Assembly (NCBI RefSeq): GCF_015207525.1
Contig: NZ_JADEWR010000030.1
Span: forward strand, 1 to 51,757
DNA from: Nodosilinea sp. LEGE 06152
GTDB taxonomy: Bacteria; Cyanobacteriota; Cyanobacteriia; Phormidesmidales; Phormidesmidaceae
DNA length: 51,757 nt
Direction of reading: 5' to 3'
Positions 42,809 to 51,249 of this stretch are shown here, piece by piece. The stretch's first letter is position 1, and every line of letters begins with the position of its first letter. Below the pieces are notes generated by a model, which had not been told where the DNA came from, did no database searches, and saw nothing but the letters and a program-made list of their open reading frames with translations. The translations under genes were made by a program, and so were the position numbers.

Positions 42809-45800
42809 ATGAGTCGGGATGCTCTGATTATTGGAATCAACCAGTACCGACACAACAAACTGAGCAATCTAATCTCCCCAGCCGCCGATGCAGAAGCTAT
42901 TGCTCAGATTCTAGAAAAGCATGGTCATTTCACCACGGTGCGCCGCTTGCCGGAGGCGTTTAAGGATGGTGCTCCTCAAGTCAGCTCTAGCGGTCAGGTG
43001 ACGCGCAAGCAGATGCGAGAGGCGATCGCCCAGCTATTCAACCCCAAAACCAAAACCCAAGTGCCCGACACTGCCCTGCTGTATTTCTCTGGGCACGGCT
43101 GGCAGAGCAGCTTGAGTGCTACCGACGGCTACCTGGCCCCCAGCGATGCTGATCCCGACGAAGACCTGGGCGTCGAGCTGCAATGGCTAAGAACTCAGCT
43201 GGAGCAAAGCGAAGTCAAGCAGCAAATCATCTGGCTCGACTGCTGCAACAGCGGTAGTTTGCTCAACTTTGACTCGGTGATTTTGACCCCAACGGGCAAA
43301 GTAAGGGATCGCTACTTCATCACCTCGTCTCGCGATTTTGAAGCCTCGTACCAGAACCCAGAGGCTGCCTACAGCGTGTTTACGGAGGCCCTACTGACCG
43401 GGCTTGACCCCGACAACTCGACCACGAGGGAGGTTACCAACCATTCGCTAACGGCTCGTTTAGAGCAGGCACTGAAGGGACAGATCCAGGGCTTTCGCTG
43501 TCACAGTACGAGTGGTTCTATTTTGCTTACCAGCGGTGGAACCGGGCGCACTGTCTCCAATCCGCCACCCAGAAAGCGGTACGACATACCCCTCCAGATG
43601 CCGCCCTTGCCGGAGCACTTTGTGGAAAGGCCCCAGTATCAGCAGGCGGTGAGAGACTGCCTGCTCTCCACTGACCCAAAGGTGTTTGGCACCCTGGTGG
43701 TCAGCGCCATCTATGGGCTGGGGGGCATTGGTAAATCGGTGCTGGCGGCGAAACTGGCCCATGAAGACGCTATTCAAGCCCGGTTCTCCGACGGCATCCT
43801 CTGGGCCACCCTGGGCCAAAGCCCCGACATCCTGCCCCTGCTGAGCGGCTGGATTCAGGCCCTAGGCGACACCGACTACAAACCCACGGCGATCGAGTCG
43901 GCCTCGGCCCACCTGCGTACCCTGCTGTACAACAAAAAGGCCCTGCTGGTGGTGGATGATGTCTGGCACCCGGAGCATCTAGAGCCCTTTCGGGTGGGCG
44001 GCAACGACTGCTGTGTGCTGGCCACCACCCGCGAGGCTCGGATCCCCGATGTCCACCGTTACGACCTGGATATTATGGATCCAGAGCAGGCACTGGCCTT
44101 GATGACTCAAAAACTATCTGAGCCCTTGCGAGAAACAGAAACCCAGCAAGCCCTGGCCTTTGCGGAACGGGTGGGCTACCTCCCCTTGGCCCTAGAGCTG
44201 GCCGCCACTCAGATTGAAGAGGGGGTGACATGGGCCGACCTGTTAGAGGACTTTCAAGATGAGGTAGTGCGACTAGAAACCCTGGATGTTTACAGCCAAG
44301 AGGATATCCCCAACGATGCTAAGCGGCGTAAGTACAGCCTGCTGGCCTGCTTTAACCTCAGCCTGAAGCAGCTTTCCACTGAGCAGTTGCGTCAGTTTGC
44401 CTGGCTAGGCATTGTGCCAGAAGACGTTAACCTGACCCAGGAGATGGCGACTACCCTGTGGCAAGTAACCCCTCGCCAGGCTGGAGCGATTCTGCGGCTC
44501 TTCAGTGCTAAGGCATTGATGCTGCCAGGGGCGAAACAATCGGGTAACCAACGCACCTACCGCCTGCACGACCTAATGCATGACCTGGCACAACGCCTTC
44601 TAACTAGCCCGCCCCACCCCACCCAAGACGGAGACCTACCTGGGTTAGGGCTAACCAAAGCCGAAGCCCACGACCAGCTGCTGGAGCGCTATCGAGCTAA
44701 GACCCAAAACGGCCATTGGCATACCCTAACCGACGATGGCTATATCTATGCCTTCCTCACCTGGCACATGGAGCAGGCTAAGCGCCCTGATGCGGTTCAC
44801 CAGCTGCTGCGGGAGACTAATGCGGCCGGTCGTAATGGCTGGTACGACGCCTGTAATGCCATTGGCAAACCGGCAAGCTTTGTGAATGACTTGGCTCGGG
44901 CCTGGGGAGCCGCTGAGAGGCGCTACGAGGCCGACCCAGAGACAACGTTGGCCCTGCTCTTTTGCTACGCCCTCATTCGCACCTCACTCAACAGTTTGGC
45001 CAGCAACGTGCCCGCAGAATTGCTGGGTGCCCTAGTGAAGCATGAAATCTGGCAGCCGGCCCAGGGGCTAGCCTATGCGCAGCAGACTCAGGATCCTTGG
45101 CGGCGAGCTGAGTGTATTGCTGCGCTAGTGCCTCATCTACCCGAGGCTTTGCTGCCTGAGGTGCTGAAGACAATTCATCAGATTCATGACGCGGCCTATC
45201 GATCATTTGTGCTGAGTAAACTAGCTGCACAGTTCCCGACTCATTGGCCAGAGGTGCTGTCAGCAATTCACCAGATTCAGGATCGCTACGGTGACGACAG
45301 GTATCGTAAAGGAGGATTCTTGTTCCGTGCCAGGGCCGTGTGGGAGCTGGCGCAGCAGTTGCCGGAGGAGCTGCTACCGGAACTGCTGGAGATAACGCGA
45401 CAGATTAATTCTGAATCGGACCGCGCCCTTGCCCTGAGTGGGTTGGCGCGGCATCTACCGGAGGAGCTGCTGCCGGAGGCGTTGGAGGTGACGCGACAGA
45501 TTAGCTCTGAATCGAATCGCTCTAGGGCCCTACGTGAGTTGGCGAAACGGTTGCCGGAGCTGCTGCCAGAGGTGCTGGAGGTGACGCGGCAGATTGGCTC
45601 TGAATCAAACCGCGCTTGGGCCATGCGTGAGCTGGCGCAGCAGTTGCCGGAGGAGCTGCTACCGGAGCTGCTGGAGATGACGCGACAAATCAGTGCTGAA
45701 TTGGACCGCGCCTGGACCTTGAGTAAGTTGGCGCAGCAGTTGCCAGAGGAGCTGCTGCCAGAGGTGCTGGAGGTGACGCGGCAGATTAATAATGAATTGG

Positions 45801-47428
45801 ACCGCGCTCGAGCCTTGAGTGAGCTGGCGAAACAGCTGCCGGAGCTGTTGCCGGAGGTGCTGGAGATGACGCGACAGATTAGCTCTGAGTTGGACCGCGC
45901 TCGAGCCTTGAGTGAGCTAGCGAAACGGCTGCCGGAGCTGTTGCCGGAGGCGCTGGAGATGACGCGACAGATTAGCTCTGAGTCGAACCGCGCTATAGCC
46001 CTAGGTGAGCTAGTGCAGCAGTTGCCAGAGGATCTGCTGCCGGAGGCGCTGGAAGTGACGCGACAAATTAGCTCTGAATCGGACCGCGCTAGGGCCTTGA
46101 GTGAGCTAGCGCAGCAGTTGCCGGAGGATCTGCTGCCGGAGGTGTTGGAGATGACCCGACAAATTAGCTCTGAATGGAACCGCGCCAGGGTCTTGGGTGA
46201 GCTGGCGAAACGGTTGCCGGAGCTACTGCCGGAGGCGCTAGAAGTGATCTTTGAATCAGGCCGCGCTGAGGCTCTGAGTGAACTGGCGCAGCATCTGTCG
46301 GCGGAACTGCTGCTGAAGACCCTTAGGATAACGCGGCGGATTAGCTCTGAATCGGACTGCGTTTGGATCCTGAGTGAGCTGGCGAAACGGCTGCCGGAGC
46401 TGCTGCCGGAGGCGTTGGAAGTGACGCGACAAATTAGCTCTGAATGGGACCGCGCTTGGGCCTTGAGTGAGCTGGCGGAACAGCTGCCGGAGGAGCTGCT
46501 GCCGGAGGCGCTGGAAGTGACGCGACAGATCAGCTCTGAATCGGACCGAGCTAGGGCCCTGCGTGAGCTGACGAAACGGCTGCCGGAGCTGCTGCCGGAG
46601 GCGCTGGAAGTGACGCGACAGATCAGCTCTGAATCGGACCGAGCTAGGGCCTTGAGTGAGCTGGCGAAACAGCTGCCGGAGGAGCTGCTGCCGGAGGCGC
46701 TGGAAGTGACGCGACAAATTGGCTTTGAATCGGACCGCGCTAGGGCCCTGCGTGAGCTGGCGAAACGGCTGCCGGAGCTGCTACCGGAGGCGCTGGAAGT
46801 GACGCGACAAATTAGCTCTGAATCGGACCGCGCTAGGGCCTTGAGTGAGCTGGCGGAACAGTTGCCGCAGCTACTGGCGGAGGCACTGGAGGTGACACAA
46901 CGGATTAATTCTGAATTAGTCCGCGCTGGGGCCTTGCGTGAGCTGGCGCGGCATCTGCTGCCGGAGCATTTACCAGAAGTGCTGGAGGTAACACGACAGA
47001 TTGGCTCTGAATGGCATCGCGCCAACGTACTCAGGGTTCTGGCGAAACAGCTGCCGGAGGAGCTGCTGTTGGAGCTGCTGGAGATGACGCGACAGATTAG
47101 CTCTGAATCGAACCGCGCCATTGCTCTGAGTGAGTTGGCGCAGCATCTGCCGCCGGAGCTGCTGCAAGATGCTTTCAACTTAATAAGACTGTTTGAAGAT
47201 AATTACCACAGTGCTTCAGCCTGGCAAGGCTTTCTATCGCGATTAGAAGAACTGCAAGTTAATGTGGCTGGCTTTGCGAAAGGATTGGACACCTTGGCGC
47301 ATAAAGACCGTAAAGATTTCCTCCGCAGTTTGCCACACTTTGCGGACACGCTCACTCGATTGGGGGGGAAGAATACGCTAATGTTATGCCTCGAGGCGAT
47401 GCGAGAGGTTTGTGCCCAATGGCCTTAA
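42809..47428 (+). CDS. Caspase-like peptidase/NB-ARC STAND protein with expanded repeat domain
   Basis: This 1539-residue protein has three parts. Residues 1-230 form a caspase-type C14 peptidase with His96 (YFSGHG) and Cys146 (LDCCNSG). Residues about 270-600 form an NB-ARC ATPase with P-loop GLGGIGKS (303-310), Walker B LVVDDVW (380-386) and GYLPLALEL. The rest is an alpha-solenoid; residues 840-1467 contain about 20 repeats of 31-32 residues (RALSELAKQLPEELLPEALE type). The STAND design suggests that the repeats sense a ligand, nucleotide exchange drives assembly, and the peptidase then acts. A cell-suicide role in phage defence is plausible. It lies 82 nt from the divergent Trypco1 gene. 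Confidence 0.9.
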   Translation: MSRDALIIGINQYRHNKLSNLISPAADAEAIAQILEKHGHFTTVRRLPEAFKDGAPQVSSSGQVTRKQMREAIAQLFNPKTKTQVPDTALLYFSGHGWQSSLSATDGYLAPSDADPDEDLGVELQWLRTQLEQSEVKQQIIWLDCCNSGSLLNFDSVILTPTGKVRDRYFITSSRDFEASYQNPEAAYSVFTEALLTGLDPDNSTTREVTNHSLTARLEQALKGQIQGFRCHSTSGSILLTSGGTGRTVSNPPPRKRYDIPLQMPPLPEHFVERPQYQQAVRDCLLSTDPKVFGTLVVSAIYGLGGIGKSVLAAKLAHEDAIQARFSDGILWATLGQSPDILPLLSGWIQALGDTDYKPTAIESASAHLRTLLYNKKALLVVDDVWHPEHLEPFRVGGNDCCVLATTREARIPDVHRYDLDIMDPEQALALMTQKLSEPLRETETQQALAFAERVGYLPLALELAATQIEEGVTWADLLEDFQDEVVRLETLDVYSQEDIPNDAKRRKYSLLACFNLSLKQLSTEQLRQFAWLGIVPEDVNLTQEMATTLWQVTPRQAGAILRLFSAKALMLPGAKQSGNQRTYRLHDLMHDLAQRLLTSPPHPTQDGDLPGLGLTKAEAHDQLLERYRAKTQNGHWHTLTDDGYIYAFLTWHMEQAKRPDAVHQLLRETNAAGRNGWYDACNAIGKPASFVNDLARAWGAAERRYEADPETTLALLFCYALIRTSLNSLASNVPAELLGALVKHEIWQPAQGLAYAQQTQDPWRRAECIAALVPHLPEALLPEVLKTIHQIHDAAYRSFVLSKLAAQFPTHWPEVLSAIHQIQDRYGDDRYRKGGFLFRARAVWELAQQLPEELLPELLEITRQINSESDRALALSGLARHLPEELLPEALEVTRQISSESNRSRALRELAKRLPELLPEVLEVTRQIGSESNRAWAMRELAQQLPEELLPELLEMTRQISAELDRAWTLSKLAQQLPEELLPEVLEVTRQINNELDRARALSELAKQLPELLPEVLEMTRQISSELDRARALSELAKRLPELLPEALEMTRQISSESNRAIALGELVQQLPEDLLPEALEVTRQISSESDRARALSELAQQLPEDLLPEVLEMTRQISSEWNRARVLGELAKRLPELLPEALEVIFESGRAEALSELAQHLSAELLLKTLRITRRISSESDCVWILSELAKRLPELLPEALEVTRQISSEWDRAWALSELAEQLPEELLPEALEVTRQISSESDRARALRELTKRLPELLPEALEVTRQISSESDRARALSELAKQLPEELLPEALEVTRQIGFESDRARALRELAKRLPELLPEALEVTRQISSESDRARALSELAEQLPQLLAEALEVTQRINSELVRAGALRELARHLLPEHLPEVLEVTRQIGSEWHRANVLRVLAKQLPEELLLELLEMTRQISSESNRAIALSELAQHLPPELLQDAFNLIRLFEDNYHSASAWQGFLSRLEELQVNVAGFAKGLDTLAHKDRKDFLRSLPHFADTLTRLGGKNTLMLCLEAMREVCAQWP
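45326..47209 (+). repeat. Tandem 93-96 bp coding repeats (about 20 copies)
   Basis: About 20 consecutive units encode RA-x-ALSELA-x-xLPE(E)LLPE(A/V)LE(V/M)TRQISSE-type helices. Units of 32 and 31 residues often alternate; the shorter ones lack one Glu (LPELLPE for LPEELLPE). The DNA identity between neighbours is very high, pointing to recent expansion or ongoing exchange. Unit 10 has lost several residues (EVIFESGRAE). Two older, more diverged units lie upstream (45115-45290). Confidence 0.9.
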
Positions 47429-47500
47429 ATGCATTAAAGCTGTGGATTGAATAGTTGCCTGCGCGCGCAGCTATTCAGATAATACAAAGGAGCTAAATAG

Positions 47501-47529
47501 CCCCAAATTGTAGCTTCGCTACTTTGGGG
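47501..47529. repeat. Strong hairpin after the caspase gene
   Basis: CCCCAAA-TT-GTAGC, loop TTC, GCTAC-TTTGGGG gives 12 base pairs with a 2-nt bulge. A second palindromic stretch (GAATAG...TGCGCGCGCA...CTATTC) lies at about 47449-47476. No T tract follows, so factor-assisted or structural termination is more likely than a classical terminator. Confidence 0.5.
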
Positions 47530-47706
47530 TCAATAAAGAGACGTGACCAGCACAAAATTTCTAAATGTAATTGCTCAACTGGGTTGACGGGTACCGGGTA
47601 ATGAGCAAGGGCGCAGGCTATCAAACTTGCTCTATCTCTGCGATCGCCTCCAGCAATCGTTTTTAGGCAAACGCATATCCTGCCCCCTCCGCGCCGATAA
47701 ATTTTC

Positions 47707-48807
47707 CTATCCCTCAGCCCTCAGCTTTTCCGGATTGAGCTGAAATTGAATCGTTGCTAACTTCTTTTTCCCTGGCAGCTCCCGTGCTCCTAGGATGTAA
47801 CCCTCATTGCTCAACTCCTCCACCGTGCGCCAAAAAATTTGGTTGTTGCGAGAGATGTTACTGCCCAATAGGTCCAGATTCTTAAATAGGTACCGCTTTG
47901 AAATACTGAGGTATTGACCATCCTCAGGCCGATCCCACTTCATCCGACTAGCCAGGTAGATGAGCAGTTTGGTCTTGTAGTCGTGCTTGGCACTACCTCC
48001 TAACCGCTGACGGATATCGAGGCTATCGGCAAAGAGTACGTAGTCTCCGTTCCGAGCCGGGCCGTCAAAGAACTCCAGGGAGATGGTATAAGCATCGGCC
48101 AGTTCATACGTGTAGTCGGCGGCTTTGGCCAGGTCAAAGTCTCGGGGCACGTTATCAATTTCATAATCCCTGATTCGCAGAACGCTTTTGATGGTGACCT
48201 TAGCCCCCAGGTTGTCGCCCTTGCGAAGCGACTGAGCAAACACCAGTTCAGTGCGGTGCAGAGCCACCAGGTCTCGATGGAGTTGAGATCTGAGTTTCGA
48301 GGCAAACCCCCCATCCCTGGTTTTGGTGTAGCCTAAGGCCTCCAGTAAATTATTAGAGCGGAACGACACCAGCGGCCCCTGCTCCTGTTGGGCCGCTAGA
48401 CGGTACAAATGCAGCACGATGGAAACCTGACGCGGGTTGAGGAAGGTGAGCAGGGCGGCCAGCAATCGCTCGATGCGGCGGTCTTGAATCTTCTCTAACC
48501 CCTTACTGACCCCCATACCAATACAGGATTCAATGTCCAGGCTGGCATATTGGGCCTGCACCTCTTCCCACTCTTCAACAGTTAAGTCTTCAAGGGAGAC
48601 GCGGCGAGTAACGGCTACTTCCGTGGAGTCTATCGAATCAGCCTCCACGCGCATTTCAAGGTAGTAGCCGTCGCCATCTGACCGCAGAATAGGCAACTGC
48701 ACATCTGGATTTTTTACCGATGCTCCAGCCCGTGGCAACACCATGAGCAGCTGCCCATCGACCGGGAATGTGTCTGATTCAGTTGTTAGCGTCTCAGGGG
48801 TACTCAC
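47707..48807 (-). CDS. Plasmid replication initiator (Rep), iteron-binding
   Basis: The 366-residue protein is likely the replication initiator. It has two probable winged-helix parts (LLAALLTFLNPRQVSIVLHLYRLAAQ with SFRSNNLLEALGYTK; and LLIYLASRMKWDRPEDG with ISRNNQIFWRTVEELSNEGYI), similar in layout to iteron-plasmid Rep proteins. The decisive evidence is context: the ten 20-bp iterons lie directly upstream of its start, as in iteron-regulated origins, so it should bind them for initiation and autorepression. The exact Rep family is not clear from motifs alone. No frameshift is seen. Confidence 0.75.
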   Translation of the reverse strand: MSTPETLTTESDTFPVDGQLLMVLPRAGASVKNPDVQLPILRSDGDGYYLEMRVEADSIDSTEVAVTRRVSLEDLTVEEWEEVQAQYASLDIESCIGMGVSKGLEKIQDRRIERLLAALLTFLNPRQVSIVLHLYRLAAQQEQGPLVSFRSNNLLEALGYTKTRDGGFASKLRSQLHRDLVALHRTELVFAQSLRKGDNLGAKVTIKSVLRIRDYEIDNVPRDFDLAKAADYTYELADAYTISLEFFDGPARNGDYVLFADSLDIRQRLGGSAKHDYKTKLLIYLASRMKWDRPEDGQYLSISKRYLFKNLDLLGSNISRNNQIFWRTVEELSNEGYILGARELPGKKKLATIQFQLNPEKLRAEG

Positions 48808-48910
48808 GGCGAATTCTCATCTTCTCAAGCACGGTATTGAGCCACATTTTAGGGAAAGAACCGCTGGTAAAAACACTCTGTAACGTTTGTAGGCAAAGCT
48901 TTTTGAGCTA

Positions 48911-49224
48911 CCTGTAACTTTGGCGTATGATTTTTGCCTCTCCGCCTGTAACTTTGGCGTATGGTTTCGCCTGTAACTTTGGCGTATGGTCGTTTTCTGA
49001 CCTGTAACTTTGGCGTATGGTTTCGCCTGTAACTTTGGCGTATGGTTTTTGGTCGAGACTGTTCCCAAAGCTCTCAGAAGCAAGCTTTTTCAGAGATAAC
49101 CTGTAACTTTGGCGTATGGTTTCGCCTGTAACTTTGGCGTATGGTCGTTTTCTGACCTGTAACTTTGGCGTATGGTTTCGCCTGTAACTTTGGCGTATGA
49201 GTGCCCTGTAACTCTGGCGTATGG
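48911..49224. repeat. Iteron array, candidate replication origin
   Basis: Ten copies of CCTGTAACTTTGGCGTATGG lie at 48911, 48945, 48970, 49001, 49026, 49100, 49125, 49156, 49181 and 49205, all on the plus strand. The first and ninth end in GA, and the tenth has one internal change (ACTCTGG). Copies 2-5 and 6-9 show the same spacing (25, 31, 25), separated by 74 bases from start to start. The array lies 104 bases upstream of rep, so it is the likely origin and autoregulatory site. Confidence 0.92.
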
Positions 49225-49578
49225 GCCTATAGAGGACTGTTGAGAATCAAGATTTTCAGTGCTAACCTTTGGCAGTGTTTCAGCCTGAGAACGTTTGAAC
49301 TAACTCGCAGGATGTGAAGGAGGTAGTACGACTCATTCAGTAATGACTAGTGCTCAGCTGAACTGAACCATTCAGTCTGAGCCTCGATCAGTATTAAGCG
49401 TCCTGACCAGACCCTTGATACACAAAAAGAACCGGCAGCAAATGCCGCCGGCTCTTTAAAGAGCGAAAACCCAAGAGAACCAGTCCTGAGTTACGCCGCT
49501 ATCGAATACTTGCGGCTATGGTAACACCGGATCTCTCTCGGGGCAATACCCATTGCTCTTTTTAGGAGAGAAGCCCCC
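49225..49578. other. Intergenic region between iterons and primase-like gene
   Basis: No gene is supported. It contains a hairpin at 49426-49457 and a 12-base word, GACTAGTGCTCA (49345-49356), that recurs at 51453-51464. It probably holds the promoter and leader of the primase-like gene. Confidence 0.45.
49426..49457 (+). terminator. Terminator-like hairpin upstream of the primase-like gene
   Basis: AAAGAACCGGC and GCCGGCTCTTT pair except for one A/C mismatch, around a 10-nt loop. It is followed by TAAAGAG rather than a T run. It may attenuate or end a short transcript read from the origin. Confidence 0.5.
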
Positions 49579-51249
49579 ATGACCGCATCTACTGGGTGGG
49601 GCGAGGAGTCGCATAAGGCTCTCCGTTCCGAACCCCTCCCCGCCGACCCCACCGGCCAGCGGCTGTGTGAAATCTTCGGCCACTACCCGTGGAACTTCAT
49701 CCGCGCCGACCTGCCGGATGACGCCACCACCAAAGCCGCCTGGACCACCGTCAGCACCTATCCGCTGCGGCCCCGGGTGCTGTGGAACCACTGGCAAGAT
49801 GCCAACCAACTGATCGGCGTCCGCTTCACCCACGATACCCGCTACGCCCTGCTCGACCTCGATGCTGGCGGCGACTACTGCAGTGCCGAAGGCGTCGCCC
49901 AGATTCGCGCTGCCCTAGAGACCATCGGCATCACCCGCACCTTGCTGCTGCGCTCCAGCTGGAACGGGGGCCTGCACCTCTACCTCCCCTTTGCCGAGCT
50001 GGTCAACACCTTTAACCTGGCCGTTGCCCTCAAGGAATGCCTCAAAGCCCAGGGGTTCCGGCTCCAGGCCGGGCAGCTTGAAATCTTCCCCAACGTCAAA
50101 GCCTACGGCGTTGAGACCTTCATCGAATACATGGGCCACCGACTGCCCCTACAGCCTGGCAGCGGCTCCTGCCTGCTCGACGATGCCCTCAACCCCATCG
50201 GCAGCAGCCTGGCTCGCTTCTTCTGGCTCTGGGATGGCGCTGCCAGCCATCAGGACATGGACACTCTGCGTCATGCCATGAAACTTGGCCGGGATAACCA
50301 CCGCAAGCGACCCAAGCGCCGCCACCACCCCGTCGACAGTTGGCGACACGACCTCGACCTCGAAATCACCGAAGGCTGGACTGCCCACGGCCAGACCAAC
50401 CACCTACTCAAAACCATCGCCTGTTATGGCCGCGTCTTTGAAGGCCACGAGGGCCAATCCCTGATTGACTACACCCTGCGCATCGCCCTCCACTGCCCCG
50501 GCTACGAGCAGTACTGCCGCCACCAGCACGACATCGAGCGCAAAGTCACCGCCTGGGCCAGAGCCGTCGAAGGCTACTACTGGCCCCTGGGCAGCACCCC
50601 CACCCGCGACACCAGCCACCCCAAGAACACCCTGGTGCCCTTCAACCAACGGCAGTCTGAAGATGCCCAGCACCGCATCCGTACCGCCTACACCGAGCTA
50701 GAGCAGGCTGGAGAGCTGCCTGAGCAGATCACGGCAAGAGCAAAGGCGATCGCCCAAGCGGCCAAAGTCAGCCAGCAGACCCTCTACAAGCACCTCAGCC
50801 TCTGGCACCCCGAGCACCGAGAGGGTGTAATAGAGCCAGCAGCAGGCTTTCTAGCCCTTGAGGAGGCGAGCTCTGAAGCGATCCCAAAATCGCTAGAACC
50901 CTTTGAAGTCAAAGAATTACACCCCTTGGAGAGAAATATGAAGGGTTGGGCGCGCTGCGCCGGTGATTTGGGGTCGGATCGAACCTCTTTTTCTCCGGAA
51001 AGGGGGGTGCGGGGGGATGGCCCTGCTTTTCCACAAGATGCCGAGCCTGCGATTTATGACCCAGCTTTGCATGAGCAGATTCAGCACGAGATTAGGAGCC
51101 TGGGGTGGTCTGGCGAGGTGATTTGCCAGTTCATTGCCGACCAGTTTGAGGGCAAACGCTGGTCTGAGCTGAATGAGGATGAGCGGTTGCTCCTGCTCTA
51201 TCACCTGCGTGTGCTTGATTCTCTCAATGCAGGTGAGCTTCTGACGTGA
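49579..51249 (+). CDS. Primase-polymerase-like plasmid replication protein
   Basis: The 556-residue protein fits an archaeo-eukaryotic primase-type fold, though this is inferred from short motifs. Asp93 and Asp95 (YALLDLDAGGDY) would be the metal-binding hDhD motif, and His133 (SSWNGGLHLYLPF) the second motif. A helix-turn-helix-like part lies near residue 400 (AQAAKVSQQTLYKHLSLWHP). A linker encoded by a dispersed DNA repeat (RGVRGDGPAFPQDAEPA, about residues 475-495) joins a small C-terminal helical tail. That tail is duplicated at 23755-24021. It lies near rep and the iterons, so it probably primes replication. A conflict-related primase of the TOTE type is an alternative. Confidence 0.65.
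   Translation: MTASTGWGEESHKALRSEPLPADPTGQRLCEIFGHYPWNFIRADLPDDATTKAAWTTVSTYPLRPRVLWNHWQDANQLIGVRFTHDTRYALLDLDAGGDYCSAEGVAQIRAALETIGITRTLLLRSSWNGGLHLYLPFAELVNTFNLAVALKECLKAQGFRLQAGQLEIFPNVKAYGVETFIEYMGHRLPLQPGSGSCLLDDALNPIGSSLARFFWLWDGAASHQDMDTLRHAMKLGRDNHRKRPKRRHHPVDSWRHDLDLEITEGWTAHGQTNHLLKTIACYGRVFEGHEGQSLIDYTLRIALHCPGYEQYCRHQHDIERKVTAWARAVEGYYWPLGSTPTRDTSHPKNTLVPFNQRQSEDAQHRIRTAYTELEQAGELPEQITARAKAIAQAAKVSQQTLYKHLSLWHPEHREGVIEPAAGFLALEEASSEAIPKSLEPFEVKELHPLERNMKGWARCAGDLGSDRTSFSPERGVRGDGPAFPQDAEPAIYDPALHEQIQHEIRSLGWSGEVICQFIADQFEGKRWSELNEDERLLLLYHLRVLDSLNAGELLT

Noticed and set aside
45286..47178. A 630-residue open frame on the minus strand within the caspase gene
   Set aside because: It is the antisense of the repetitive, G/C-rich helical repeats. 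The Ser/Arg-rich product has no domain features, while the plus strand carries a clear protein.
48817..49083. An 88-residue minus-strand frame across the iterons
   Set aside because: Its sequence is just translation of the iterons (repeated PKLQA and AKVTG words). The DNA repeats explain it fully.
48911..49224. CRISPR array
   Set aside because: The repeats are 20 bp with spacers of mostly 5-11 bp, and some spacers are identical. No cas genes are present, and a Rep gene lies beside it.
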